Source: Calcarisporiella thermophila CBS 279.70
Lineage: Eukaryota; Calcarisporiellomycota
Assembly (NCBI RefSeq): GCF_041956535.1
Contig: NW_027192201.1
Location: 222,060 to 286,059, forward strand
Length of the DNA: 64,000 nt
Reading direction: 5' to 3'
Shown here: in pieces, positions 47,453-59,448 of the stretch
Layout: every line of letters begins with the position of its first letter
How positions within the stretch are numbered: the stretch's first letter is position 1
Position numbers and translations under genes: made by a program
The notes under the pieces: model-generated
The model's input: only the letters and a program-made list of their open reading frames with translations
Databases searched by the model: none
Told to the model about the DNA's origin: nothing

Positions 47453-49209
47453 TGTTCTCTGGAGCCGTTGCTACTACGAACAATTGGTCAAGCCCGGCCT
47501 ATCGTTGCTTCTTTACTTGAAAACGAGAGCAAGACACTCCGAGGACAACAGTATGTCAAACCAAGATGTGCAACGAATGTTGGGATGTATTATAGATTCG
47601 TAGTGATGCCCTGGGTTTGAGTTAAACTTATTTTTCCTGGAATGCAAGGAAAACAGTCTAGAGGAAAAACTAAAGTATTGGAAAAGATAAAATAAAAAAG
47701 GGAGGAAAACAGGATAAATGCCTTTCAAGATCTCAGTCTGAAAATTGCGGGATGGAAATGCAAATTAAAAGACATTGGCGAGAATATTACAAAGCTATGC
47801 TATTCACTCCGAAAACCAATCTATTACAAGGACACATTAAGTATAGAATTAATTTTGTTTTCATTCTGCATTGAATTTCCTGATTTGAATGAAATTGAAA
47901 AGTGAGGAAAATTTTAAATTCAACTATGAATATTTTAAAATGTTTTACAAATTCAGCGTGGAGATTTAGCCTAGACGTAGGTAATGTTTCTGCTACTATA
48001 TTATTCTCCATAACAAGTCAAGTGGAATTTCACATATGTAAGTAATGAGATAGCACTACATCCTGTATGAATATGTTTCGACCTCTATAATAGGCAATCT
48101 CCAACCGTTTCTGAATTCCTTGGTGGTTTACCCTTTCATCTCCAGTACTCCAAAAGCAGCGACAGCCACACCCTCTCCGGTGGCTTCTCGAGTGGGTGGA
48201 GTAAGTCCAGCCGGGTGCAGAATTACCTTCACCACACTGATAATGATTGCATGCTTCAGGCATATGCAAGTGTATTCCCGAATGATGGGATTTAATCCTT
48301 TCCATTGTAAGGGCAAATTCCAATTAAATTTCCACGACTGTTGTCCAATTTTTATCGCCGTGTTTCAGCAATACTCGAGCCCAAGTTTACCGAGCCAAGC
48401 TAAAAAGAAAATATTAAAAAACAAAGTTTAAATGCGTTTGTTTGTTTTGGCCTATTTCATTTATTCGCAAGGCGACAGAGGTGCAGTTTATGAGGGCAGC
48501 AATCCTAATTGTGATGTGCAATTGACTGAAACTAAATCCGAGGGTGAATGACGTAGATAATAGACAATATGTAACCTGCTTTAAGAATATTCTAGAGGAA
48601 AACGACGATTTAGCCCAAGGAACATCGAGCCGAAAATGAAGGAATTTCTTGCCAAGTGTTCGTGATTGTGGTTTAGTAATTCTAGTTATCCAAGTAATGT
48701 TGATTCATATCTTATTAAATGCAATAGATTCGGCAGAGTTGAGAGGCTGATAATCTGATTGTGCTGCCTTTCAAATTGGATGACACATTTTCTGTAACTG
48801 CAAGTGTAGCATATTTTTTGCGATTCTAAAGCCTCCACGTTGAGGTATATAAAACACTCAAATCTGACAGAACTCTATGGAAAGTCTAAGCGAGTGAGTC
48901 TTTTTGACTTACGGTTTAGTGTAAAATTTAATCCCAAATAGATATAAAAAATCCATTTAAAAACGACAAAACTTCACAGAGTCTGCTATTCCGATTGTGC
49001 AATGACTTTTTGAGAGAGTTCTTTTCAGCTCAGTTCGCACGCTTACCAACTTTGAACCTAAACGTAGAACCGGTAAAGCTTGTAACCATCGGCCTCTGTT
49101 TTGACGTGTTTAAAGATACTAAAAGAAGAAACTTTATTTCTGGATCACGCGCAGCTTTTCAATTTGAAACTTTTTTCCCTAGCGAATACAATCGAATTAG
49201 AGCGGTGAA
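47453..49209. other. AT-rich gene-poor stretch
   Basis: About 1.75 kb. The CSC1-like promoter lies at its left end. An open frame at 48128-48316 (minus) has a somewhat protein-like composition but no recognisable domain. Marks the start of the AT-richer right third of the window. Confidence 0.45.
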
Positions 49210-50034
49210 ATGGTGAACAATGGGAATGTGCTGGTGACATTCGTCCTCACAATAGGCTTTACGCACAGCAGTTTTGACTATAATCAAACTTCGGAGGAAA
49301 GAGCTCGATTACAGGTAGGATCTACCTGTGCTCTCACTGAACCTGGTTTATTTCCTTGACGGATTGTATTCTACGTTTTACAGCTTCCCGAACTCGAAGA
49401 ACGTATTGCGCGCCTTCAGGAAATAGCGCGTTTGTGTCCCAACTATCGTGCGGATTATATAATTGCATTTACCTTTTTTTTAACACTCATGGGCGTAGCA
49501 GCGCTTACACAGTCAACGAGCAATTCCGCTTCATATGCAAGCTTCATTTTGCCTTTAGGGCTACTAGTTTTTGGAATGTACCGTCGCTATTTCATTATAA
49601 AAAGACAATGGATAACTGTATTATCACCACACAATCATTCTATGACGCAATTCATCACTAATGTAATTTTTATTGCTATCTAGTTTTTCGAGCAACTAAA
49701 GAATCTAATCAGCGATTTCAATGCGCATGATACCTTGCAGTATAATGTCAAATGGAAGGTTGTAAAAACACAATCCCATTATTTTGTTGAGCCTGCTTAC
49801 GGATTTAACGATCAATGGAGTGTTCGCCTTTACGAAATTGATCCTCTCTCTTCATTCCACTTGGACGCTGATATCGAACCACTCCCTCCATACCCTCAGG
49901 AGGCACATTTCAACCATGATAGTCAACCCACCTCTGCCATTCAAGCTGAAGAGGGATCAGTAACACTCCCTTCATATGAAGAGCTTGAAATGGCTAGCAT
50001 TACTCCTCCTTCACGAGCCTATACTATGGCATAG
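49210..50034 (+). CDS. Two-TM protein of unknown function with proline-tyrosine motifs
   Basis: Exons 49210-49314, 49384-49617, 49684-50034; 229 residues in phase 0. The first 17 residues are hydrophobic (NVLVTFVLTIGF), possibly a signal. A short helical stretch LPELEERIARLQEIARLC precedes two adjacent TM helices, YIIAFTFFLTLMGVAAL and FILPLGLLVFGMYRRYFII, forming a hairpin. The following YNVKWKVVKTQSHYFVEPAYGFNDQWSVRLYEID looks like a folded beta domain on the cytosolic side. The tail carries PLPPYP and LPSYEELE, similar to PY motifs that recruit Nedd4/Rsp5 WW domains (inference). I do not recognise a family. Confidence 0.65.
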
Positions 50035-50443
50035 GCATAATTGAATTTCTCTTTCCCAACAGCCGCTTATTATTCACTGTATTAATAGTTTATTTATTCT
50101 CCTTGTAGAACTGGATATTTATGTATATTTATTTTTGAAAATTATTGCCCAATGCCTACTATTAAATAATTTTTGGTTGGAATGTTTTTAAACTCAATCT
50201 GCTCTTCAATAATTTTACGTGTTTTACGCGTTTTCCTCTTGACTTTTGCATTGATTGATCGACTTTACAATTTTTTTGGCAATTTTTTTAACACAATCAC
50301 TTTCTACTCTAGAAGTTGAAACACAGAAACCAATCCATACAGTCGAAAGGAAATAACCAGCCCACGATACCTTTGACAGAGTAATATATTTTTCATTAAA
50401 CCCATCTCAAAGTAATATATTTAACCTCTTCGCGGATACATAG
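50035..50443. other. Short intergenic, kinesin promoter
   Basis: AT-rich 409 bp between two plus-strand genes; poly(A)-type signals early (ATTAAATAA near 50160) and nothing else recognised. Confidence 0.4.
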
Positions 50444-53217
50444 ATGTCAAAACTTAAGCCCCCCTCCAAAATACCTCATAAATCCTTTAAGCTAATGTCC
50501 GATGATATCAAAGAAGACCTCGAGAATCGTCAAGCTTCTAGCATTAATATCCATGACAAAACTTCCGCATTAAAAAGGAAGGCTACCGCAGCTAACCCAT
50601 CAACGCGCTCAACATTAACCGAGCGAAAAACCAATGTAGTAGCAAAGTCTACTAATTCAACCACTACTCTGCGTCCAGTGACCACGAATGCACAAAAAAA
50701 TGCAGCTGCTGTAAAATCTTCCACTGGAAAGCTGCCTTCCAAGACAACTGCCAAGACAGCTACCTCCAGAACTACCACGGTTAAGGCAACACCAAAAACT
50801 CAAGATTCATCCATAGATGAAATAAAAGAGGAAGAAACTGAAGAGAAAATTTTGGAGCCTCCACGGAAAAAGAAAAGACCTGCATGGGATACCAAAGTGA
50901 GTAGAAATTGTAACAGCGCATTATGGAAAACATTCATTTACTCAGAAGTTGCTTTCTAGGGTCGCCTGGAGGATATGGAGGAGTTAACCGCATTCTTAAA
51001 ACAGCAAATAAAGCACTCCAATAGCTCAGTGGAAGGGATGACATCTAAAAGTAAGCCATTCATCCCAAGTTTTGATAAGCTATAGTATTGGTTTTAATTA
51101 TTATATTTCATTTTATTTCATTTATTTATTGTTTTCAGTTCAAGAGCTCGAGCATTTCCGCCTTAGCTTGGAAAATAAAGTCGTAGTAAAGGAACAGGAA
51201 AATCAAGATATTCTCCGGAAGCTTTCCACGCTAGAACTCGAGTTAGAAGTATGTACATAACTATTATTGCACTTGTGGTGTTTGAAACTAATTATAAAAT
51301 AGTCAGCAGAGCTGAAATATCGTTCGCTCCAACGCGAAAATGAGGGCCTGACAAGTGATCTTAAATATACAAGGGATGAATTGGCACAGCAGAAGCAAGA
51401 GAATGCTCAACTCAGGGTACAATTATGAAATTGCATAAACATTTCCTTAGTTGAAACATTTTAAAACATTTTCGCTTGCTTCTAGGGCACCATTTCGGCG
51501 CAGTCGGCGAGTTCGCTTGCTCTAGAAAGTGATAATCGGGTCCTAAAGCTAAAGATCGAGGTATGGTTGGTCACCTTTTTCTAAAACATAGGATACTCAC
51601 ATTATATTAATAATAAATAAAATTTAGAGAACTGAAGAAACTCTCAGAGAAAAGGAAGTTGATATTGAGGAGTTGAAACAGAAACTTGCTGCTTCCCAAG
51701 AACTTGTCGCCAGTTTAGAAGCCAAAATGCGTGAGGAGGAAACCATACGCCGTAAACTGCATAACACAATTCAGGTAGAGTGAAAATAAACTTATTCACT
51801 TACTTTAATTTACTTATATTTACTTTCTGTACATCAGGAATTGAAGGGAAATATTCGTGTCTTTTGTCGTGTGCGGCCACCTGCAGGTAATAATTTAATA
51901 GTGTACATCGCATCTGGGATAGATTCTGATAATTCGTCAAATGACATTTAGAAACTGAGAAAGAGAAGGAGGGAAATTTGGCTATGATATCGTTCCCGGA
52001 TCAAGATGGTCGTGAAATCGAGTTAGCACAGCAATCGGAATCTGCTTCGGGTTCCTCAATCTCCAAACAGTATCCATTTTCTTTTGATAAAGTAAGAGAG
52101 CTCTATTTTACAAAGAGCTGGAAAATGACTGAGAATTGTTTTTCTAGGTTTTTCAACCGTCTGCTACTCAAACAGATGTTTTCGAAGATATCGCTCAGTT
52201 GGTTCAATCGGCACTTGATGGATATAACGTATGCATATTTGCTTACGGCCAGACCGGATCCGGAAAAGTTAGTAGTATTTTTGGAAATATCATTTGTACA
52301 GGGGTCACATATTGTTTCTATTTTATTGTTTACAATTAGACATACACTATGGAGGGTCCTCAAGTGATCAGTCCAGATACAGTAGGTGTGATTCCACGAG
52401 CCGTGTATCAAATTTTTTCGACCGCGGAAAAATTAAGGGAGAAAGGCTGGCTCTATACAATGGAAGGATCTTTTCTGGAGATCTACAATGAGACTATTCA
52501 CGATCTCCTCGGAAATGGAGATATGACCAAAAAGCATGAAATCAAACATGAGAAGAACGGCAGAACTATTGTAACCGATCTTACTACGGGTGAGTTGGAA
52601 ATAGCACGTCTTATTAGTGTGGGTTGAACAATAATCCCGTGATTCTTAGTTGTACTTGATTCCCCGGCAAAAGTCGACTCATTGTTGAAAAAGGCTTCGC
52701 AAAACCGCGCGGTTGCTGCCACAAACTGTAACGAACGCTCATCGCGTAGCCACAGCGTGTTTATTCTACGGCTAAGCGGTCGCAATACTATTACAGATGA
52801 GACATGCGAAGGAGTGCTAAATCTGATCGACTTGGCTGGCTCTGAACGCCTTTCGCAGTCTGGGTCGACGGGAGATCGACTCAAAGAAACTCAAGCGATC
52901 AATAAGAGTCTTAGCTGTCTCGGTGATGTTATTTATTCTCTTGGAAATAAGGATTCACATATCCCTTACAGAAATTCCAAGGTACAGTTGAATATTATTA
53001 ACTCTACGACGTATACATATTTTTAACCTTGCTTTGGTTATCTATCTAGCTTACCTATCTTCTCCAAAACTCATTGGGAGGTAATAGCAAAACGCTCATG
53101 TTTGTGAATATTTCACCGCTGGCTGCGCATCTCAACGAGACGCTTTGTTCTCTGCGATTTGCTACCAAGGTAAACTCTTGCCAAATCGGCACCGCCAGAC
53201 GCGTTGTTAGCAAGTGA
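50444..53217 (+). CDS. Kinesin-14 (Kar3/Ncd-type, C-terminal motor)
   Basis: Twelve exons: 50444-50896, 50960-51050, 51139-51248, 51303-51416, 51486-51560, 51628-51774, 51838-51886, 51952-52091, 52148-52267, 52340-52589, 52650-52981, 53050-53217; 682 residues. Minus-end-directed microtubule motor for spindle assembly and nuclear movement. A basic Ser/Thr/Lys-rich tail (residues 1-150, ending [13 protein letters not shown], a likely nuclear signal and microtubule-binding site) is followed by a coiled coil (about 155-325), then the kinesin-14 neck [15 protein letters not shown] at the start of the motor. Motor motifs: [15 protein letters not shown] (P-loop, split by an intron after GSGK), [11 protein letters not shown] (switch I), [14 protein letters not shown] (switch II), [34 protein letters not shown]. 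It ends with the typical [17 protein letters not shown]. Convergent with the photolyase gene. Confidence 0.95.
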
Positions 53218-53470
53218 TGAGAGCTTATGATCTTCATTCAGGATACAACATTATTTTTTATTACTATTGCTCCATTGATTAAATAGTTTATTCTTTTTTC
53301 CTTCTTTCTTCTGGAATATATTGCTGTACTTTCAAATCTTTATATTTCTTCTGTTTTGTTTCGTCTTTATCTGTTTGTGTTGTGGTTAATATTAATAACT
53401 TATAAGATTAAGCCAACCATGTATTCTATAGTGATGGAAGCAACAAAATCGCTATGGTGCAGCGCAATCT

Positions 53471-55247
53471 CTATTTCTTACTCAATACTTTTTTAAACGC
53501 AGCCAGCGCACGTTCACGCGCCATCTTGTGATCTACAATTGGAGGAGGATAGCCAAGCTTATCAAATTCTTGCTTAGGCAAACGATGATAAGGGTCATGG
53601 ATGACAGGCGATTTGAGATGAGCGAGTTCTGGGATATATTTCCGTATGATATCGCCATTGGGATCGATTTTCTCGCTCTGAAGAAGGGGATTGAAGATAC
53701 GAAAGTAGGGCTATCATTTTTTTTAAAAAAAATCGTTATCATAAAAGGAATTGAAAATTCCCATTCATGTGCTTACTGCAGCATCGGTTCCTGTTGAAGC
53801 GCACCATTGCCACCCGCCATTGTTTTGAGCCAAATCTCCGTCAATGAGATGTTGCATAAAGAATTTTTCGCCCTTCAAATTATGGAAATGATCAAACTTT
53901 ACTCCTTGAGAATTACTAATCAAGTATGAAACTTACGAGTTGCCAATTTAGCAGCAGATCTTTTGTCAAGAACATGGCGGTGCACATTCGTAAACGGTTG
54001 TCCATCCACCCAGTCGATTTCAACTGTCGCATTCCTGCGTCGACAATTGGATAGCCAGTACGCCCTTCACTCCATGCTTTAAAATTCTCCCCATTCACAT
54101 CGAGCTCCCAAGAAAGACTTGCCGCTTCTGGCTTAAAAGGGCGATTCATGGACACCTGTGGGAAATGAACAAGTACATGTCGATAGAATTCGCGCCAGAT
54201 AAGTTCAGAAATCCACGACACAATTCCATTCTGACCGGTGCTTAATTTTCTCCCGTTGACTTCCCATGCAGCGCGTACACATTGGCGTATGGAGATGACA
54301 CCAGAGGCTAGATATGGCGAAAGAACAGAAGTACCTTCTTTTGCTGGAACATTGCGGCGTTCATTATAATTCTGAACTTTGGTTTCGAGGAATGTGTGTA
54401 AACGCTTTAGTGCTGCATTCTCTCCTGCTGGGTATCTCTTGCGAGCCAGAGCCGCATATCCGCCATCAAGCTCGAAACCTTTGATACTTTTCGGTATTTC
54501 GGATTCGAATAGATCTATAAACTGAGATTGCTGACGGATTTCGAAGGCATTTGGCAAAGGGCTCTCAGCTAAAATAAGAAGGCTCGGCGCTTTTGTTTTG
54601 GGACAGATATTTGATTCAATATGCGCACACCATGTCTTTTTAAAAGGTGTATACACTTTGAAAGGCTGATCCGTCTTTGTGAGAAGTGCCCTCGGAAATA
54701 CTATGCACTGGTCATGGAAGCAACTGACTTTCCTTCCATCTGCTTCCAGGAGTTGGGTGACAGTTGCATCCCTTCTCAATTCGTCTACCTCATATTCTGC
54801 ATTATAAAAGAGTTGATATACTTTCCTTGCTCTACAAAACTCAAGCAGTGTCTCGGGTATATTCTTTCGTCGATTGACTGTGAGGATTACAAGTGGTATG
54901 TTCAAAACTGCAAGCTTTTCACGTAATTTGTTGAGACAACGCAAACGGAAATCAATTTTTATCGCAGCGTCATCGTGAATAAAATAATCTTGCGGAGATA
55001 TTACAAAGAGCGCTATTGTATAATACTCATGCCTTTTGGCGAGTTGCGTTGCGGCCAAAAGTGCAGGATTATCAGATGAGCGAAGGTCGTTCTTAAACCA
55101 CATAAGCACAGTAGAGGGTTTTTTCTTGTGGATATCTTCTTGGCTAGTCGCAATATTTTCGTCTACGCGCTTTCGCTTTGTTACGCCTGCCATGGGCTGC
55201 GATATCATACTCTTGATGTTGGGAAGATCTATACTTTCGGCTGGCAT
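53471..55247 (-). CDS. PHR1: CPD photolyase, class I (PHR1-like)
   Basis: Exons 55247-53937, 53872-53777, 53710-53471; 548 residues. Light-driven repair of cyclobutane pyrimidine dimers with FAD. The start is the ATG at 55247; the upstream extension begins with TTG. The N terminus carries a KRKR nuclear-type signal. Domains: [17 protein letters not shown] (antenna domain start), [88 protein letters not shown] and a [16 protein letters not shown] end. The near-universal MHNR after TGW reads MDNR (GAC codon at about 53997), a His-to-Asp change close to the flavin and substrate pocket. Otherwise FAD-binding residues and the electron-transfer tryptophans in WQW appear kept. Divergent from the ARMT1 gene; the promoter between them holds palindromes. 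Confidence 0.94.
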
Positions 55248-55381
55248 TGTTTTTGAAGTATAATTACACGAAAGGAGTGTGGACAATGAATAAAACGAAA
55301 AATGAATTTTCGCAATGAAAAAAAAAGAGGAATATATTATTCAAACAAAAGGCTAGGGAAATATATATTCGAAAAGAGTGT

Positions 55382-55396
55382 CTTCGATAATCGAAG
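55382..55396. promoter_or_regulatory. Short palindrome in photolyase/ARMT1 promoter
   Basis: CTTCGAT-A-ATCGAAG, a perfect 7-bp inverted repeat with a one-base centre, 135 bp upstream of the photolyase ATG. Candidate binding site for a dimeric regulator; binding is an inference. Confidence 0.5.
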
Positions 55397-55455
55397 ATCG
55401 ATGTTGAGACTGCCTGTGACTGCATATGACAATATAATTTTAAGTCTTCGATTAG

Positions 55456-55494
55456 GAAAGTTGATAATTGCGCTTAATGCAATTATCAACTTTC
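55456..55494. repeat. Perfect 16-bp inverted repeat with 7-nt loop
   Basis: Left arm 55456-55471 (GAAAGTTGATAATTGC) and right arm 55479-55494 are exact reverse complements, separated by GCTTAAT. Lies in the 739-bp divergent region between photolyase and ARMT1 start codons. Could be a regulatory palindrome, a hairpin or a remnant of a MITE-like element. Confidence 0.9.
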
Positions 55495-55986
55495 AGATAT
55501 GATATAGAGGATTATATCTGAGAGTTGATAGGAATAGCCATATTCTCAAGGGTATATTCTCGCGGCTATACTCCAATAGTGTTTTGAGCATAATATTAAT
55601 TTGGTTGTGCAAATAGACGTGCCAAGTTCGCCATCCAGCTCACAAATATATATTATTTTGCCTTTTAACAACACACACCGACATATTAGCACCCATAAAT
55701 TCCATTTATTTTTCCGAAAATTACGACCTAGGATCCAATTGATGCCTAGACATACTCGTAAAAAGGTCATACGCTATTAATCAAGAGTTCCATTTCAATT
55801 TTTAAGTTCTTAGCAATGAAAATAATCCTATACCTGTTCTAAACCAAATTAGCCAACCTTTGATATCATTTTGGTATCACTTCTAGGTTTTATAAGTCAG
55901 ATGTGGCTGTTTCGAGAGAACGGGACCCTGAGATATTTTTCCAGTCCCATATCCTTCATTCACCTCAACGAATTTTAAATTAAAAG

Positions 55987-57469
55987 ATGACATCCTCAAG
56001 TGTGACCCCAGCAAATCCTCCATATCCTGCTCTTAAAGGGAGCAATCGCCAGCTGTTCGCATTTGCCACTATTAGCAAACGCCTACCTATTATTCTTACA
56101 AAAACTATTGATGATGTTTATCAAGCCTATCACAAACTTCCCCCCGAGGAATCCGAGAAACAAGCCGAAGCGAAACAGATAATAGAAAAGATAAGCCGCC
56201 TCAAATATGAATTGCAACATGATAAACCATTGATGTAAGTTGTTACAGCGATGCTATGTATCGGAAGAATTTTTAGAGTTACTTACCCTCTTATCTTGGG
56301 CAGTCCCATTGAAGATGACGGTGAGCCTGACGTACAAATATGGAACGATTCTCTGAAAAAGTATTTTGATGGTGTTGGATGGTATGATTCTCCCTGGCTC
56401 TTCTGCGAATGTTACATGTATCGCCGTATTCGCGAGACTTTTTCCCAAAGCAAGCATTGGAAAAACTACGACCCTTATTTCAAACAAAAAATTGATGCTT
56501 TCCGTGGCTCATTATTACCAGTCCAAGAGCTTGCCAAACGTTTTGCTGAGCCGCCGCATATTGATAACAAAGAAGAGGAATGGGTGCTGTTTCATGAACT
56601 TGTACAAGTGTGTCTATGGGGAAATGCCACGGATTTGAGTTTATTGGCGAATATGTCTGCAGAAGAGATAAAGAAGTTGCAATCGAGCGGTGGGAGAGCA
56701 CAGCTTGCAGAGAAGGAAAAGAATATATTGTGCAACCATATTGATCGACTATGGAAGCACCTGCAAACACTTAAGGGAGGGCGGGTTGACTTCATTCTCG
56801 ATAATGCAGGTAAAAGCGCCAATATTTCTGCTTGTCTAAACCGAATATCCTCTAACAGTAACTCCTAATGCGAACTCGGTAGGTTTTGAACTTTTCGTTG
56901 ATCTGATCTTTGCGGACTGGCTTATTCAAGCGGGATATGCTTCCAAAATCCAATTCCATTGCAAGGCCATACCCTGGTTCGTTTCGGATGTGATGCCAGT
57001 CGATTTTCAATGGATGATTGATAATATAGCCAAATTTTTTGGACCGGAAGACCAGAATCTTATTACTCTCGGTCAGCGCTGGAAGTCTTATATAGATCAA
57101 GGCTTATGGTATGTGCGCACAGATAGATTCTGGACTCTAGGCTTCGCATTTTGGGAATTGGTCAACCAGCCTGCTCTCTGGGAAGATCTTAAACAGTCCC
57201 AGCTGTTAATATTTAAAGGTGACCTAAACTTCCGTAAACTTACTTACGACTGCCAGTGGCCTACTACGACACCATTCGAGGAAGCAATTGGCCCCTTAAC
57301 ACAAGGTCCACCTGTTGTTGTGTTGCGCACCAACAAAGCTGATGTTTGTGTAGGGTTGCCGGATGGGAAGGAGAAAGAGGTTGAGGAAAAAGATAAAGAC
57401 TGGAGATACAGTGGAAAATATGCAGTAATTTGTTTTAGCAATGGGAACTCGAGCTCCCAAAGTATTTAG
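55987..57469 (+). CDS. Damage-control phosphatase, ARMT1/DUF89 family
   Basis: Exons 55987-56234, 56277-56809, 56883-57469; 455 residues. Metal-dependent phosphatase that removes aberrant sugar phosphates such as fructose-1-phosphate (yeast YMR027W; human ARMT1/C6orf211). Family landmarks: PPYPALKGSNRQLFAFATISKRLPIILTKTIDDV at the N terminus; SPWLFCECYMYRRIRETF; WGNATDLSLLANMS; VDFILDNAGFELFVDLIFADWLI (metal-binding Asp-Asn, formed across the exon 2/3 junction); HCKAIPWFVSDVMP; LLIFKGDLNFRKLTYDCQWP (second metal/phosphate site); and VVVLRTNKADVCVGLP. Intron 1 is only 42 nt, short for this window. All catalytic motifs seem present. Confidence 0.93.
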
Positions 57470-57614
57470 ACCACTTGTATACACATTATAGAGCAATAGA
57501 TTTATTTTTAAGATCTTCGAGTATGATAAGAGATGCCATGGTGCAAAATGTTCAGATATGTAAATGTTCTTGTCACAAAAAGTAAAAATTATGAGATTAT
57601 GAAAGGGTATGGAC

Positions 57615-58403
57615 TCAACTAAGAGCGACTATAACTCCTACAATAGTTCCTAGTAATATTACACCCAGCTCTCTCTGAATTTCCCTTGCACCACTTTCCC
57701 AAGGTTCTCTATGCTTTGAGCGATCTTTGAACATATCATCGGGTGCAGGGGCGGCAGGTTGAACTCTAAATAAACATCTCCCCAATTCTCCTGACTGATC
57801 AGCTTCCTTCACGACTGTGAGGCCGAAAGCCTCCCCTCCCTCGAATAATGCCTTAGTTTCCGCGTTTTCCTGGCACGTGGATCGAAGGCGAAGGGACAGC
57901 TTGCAAGGGCCGTTAAATTGTTTGTCTTTGGAATGCTTGTTAGTTTCATTTGGAGGAGGAGCTGTACATGGAACGATAATGGTCAGATTGCGCGCTTGAG
58001 TACGTACAGGAAGAGCGGGGTATCCCCAAATCTCAGATTCGTCTTCTTCAAGGTGAATAATAGGTTTTTGCGGAAAGGATCGATCTGGTGTTATCGCTGT
58101 TGCTGCCGCTGTTGATGCTGTTGACGTAGGTGTAGGTTGCGATAATGACGGTGGAGATGGGGCCGTTGTTGAAGTCAAGATAGGAACAATTTTAACTGTG
58201 GAAGAGGGTGTAGAAGAGGAGGTAGAGGTGGCAGTACTCTTTGGCGACATAGTTGTTTTAGATTTGTCATTTTCCTCTTCCTTATCTTTGTCTTTATCCT
58301 TCTCTTCTTCGTCGCGTTTGTGTATTGACGATGCAATAGAGGTATGAATGAGTACGAAGAGAAAAATAAATATGGTGATAGAATATATAAGAGAACGAAC
58401 CAT
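57615..58403 (-). CDS. Secreted Ser/Thr-rich protein with C-terminal hydrophobic tail (possible GPI or tail anchor)
   Basis: Single exon, 262 residues. N-terminal signal peptide (about residues 1-25, LIYSITIFIFLFVLIHTSIASS), then a Lys/Glu/Asp stretch ending in a dibasic KR at position 29-30 that could be a Kex2 site, a Ser/Thr/Pro-rich mucin-like segment (about 50-110), and a globular part with four Cys (positions near PCTAPP, GPCKLS, STCQE, GRCLF) likely forming two disulfides. The C terminus LGVILLGTIVGVIVALS is hydrophobic right to the end, as in GPI-anchored wall proteins. No family recognised. Convergent with ARMT1 across 145 bp. Confidence 0.75.
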   Translation of the reverse strand: MVRSLIYSITIFIFLFVLIHTSIASSIHKRDEEEKDKDKDKEEENDKSKTTMSPKSTATSTSSSTPSSTVKIVPILTSTTAPSPPSLSQPTPTSTASTAAATAITPDRSFPQKPIIHLEEDESEIWGYPALPVRTQARNLTIIVPCTAPPPNETNKHSKDKQFNGPCKLSLRLRSTCQENAETKALFEGGEAFGLTVVKEADQSGELGRCLFRVQPAAPAPDDMFKDRSKHREPWESGAREIQRELGVILLGTIVGVIVALS

Positions 58404-59097
58404 CCTTTTGTATAAGTAAGGAGAAGTTTTTTCTCTCGATAATTAAAAAGAATAAAAACGTAAAGAGCAGGTGGAGAATTTCATAAAAATCGATTTGCAG
58501 CAAATATGTTGTGAAATTATGGACATTCGGTCAATTTCTAAAGCTTTTCATATTATTAGCTACGGGGAAACATTGAAACGCGAGAATTCCAAATATGTAG
58601 GACCAGGAATATTTAGATCTTAATTATTTTTATATCTTCTGACAATATGAGGTAAAAAACTGAATATTTCTGTATGATCTGAAAAAGTTTGAATGTCAGT
58701 TTTTAACCACTTTATCAAGCTCAATCTGAGAATATCAGAGCCATTTAAGAAATGTGTGAAGGCTATATTTCCACCTCTACCTCACTTAAGATAACACAAA
58801 TCTCAAAAAGAGACTCTCAGAATTATGAAAAATGGTTAGCCAATTTTTATTTTTACTTAATGCATCAGGATGCGAAACGACTATGGAAAATAAATCCAAG
58901 TTAAACCATGATACTTATACTCCTATTATGACATCAAAAGCAATCACTCGGGAGCTGGGGTGTGTTGGACGCGGTAGTCCAATAACTTTGTGGAGTATCA
59001 GATGGTCGAAGAAGCGTCCCAAAGAAGGGCAGGTCATATTACCCCCGCTAGTGTTCCCACACCTTCGGTTGGGACTAAGATGATTGAGTGTATTGGG
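58404..59097. other. AT-rich accessory DNA
   Basis: Promoter of the secreted protein on the left; otherwise no open frame with support. Confidence 0.35.
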
Positions 59098-59448
59098 TTA
59101 AAAGTCCGGGCAGATCCGCTTGAAGTCTACTGTGCCATCTTGAATATGCTGGTAGTGGCAAGTGAAGGTTCTGGTCACTAAGCCATAGAAAATATAGTTC
59201 AGATCATAGCCATCACCTGGAGAAGATGGGGGTGGAATTAACTCTTGCCAAATAGAGCAACTACAGGATTCAAGGTCGTAAAGCATTCCATATTGCTGCG
59301 CCACATGGCTACACTCGTACATCAAAATCGTAAGGAGACATGTATTAAAAGAGATAATCGAAACTACACCTAGAAACGATAACAGGTGATCCAGAAGGAA
59401 GAATTTGCAGAATAGGCTCAAATGTTTCGTTTGGTTTGGTGCCGTCAT
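59098..59448 (-). CDS. Hypothetical membrane protein or exon (116 aa)
   Basis: ATG-initiated open frame with one strong TM helix at about residues 16-43 (FFLLDHLLSFLGVVSIISFNTCLLTILMYE) followed by a Cys-containing polar part (LESCSCSIWQELIPPPSSPGDGYDLNY). No family recognised. It may be the last exon of a gene together with the open frame at 59807-60088 on the same strand, but I could not join them with confidence. Confidence 0.3.
   Translation of the reverse strand: MTAPNQTKHLSLFCKFFLLDHLLSFLGVVSIISFNTCLLTILMYECSHVAQQYGMLYDLESCSCSIWQELIPPPSSPGDGYDLNYIFYGLVTRTFTCHYQHIQDGTVDFKRICPDF

Larger units (their letters stand above)
55248..55986. promoter_or_regulatory. Divergent promoter photolyase / ARMT1-type gene
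   Basis: 739 bp between two ATGs, AT-rich, with the two palindromes listed separately and repeated TTCGAT-type words (55384, 55447). No open frame with a domain. Confidence 0.5.
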
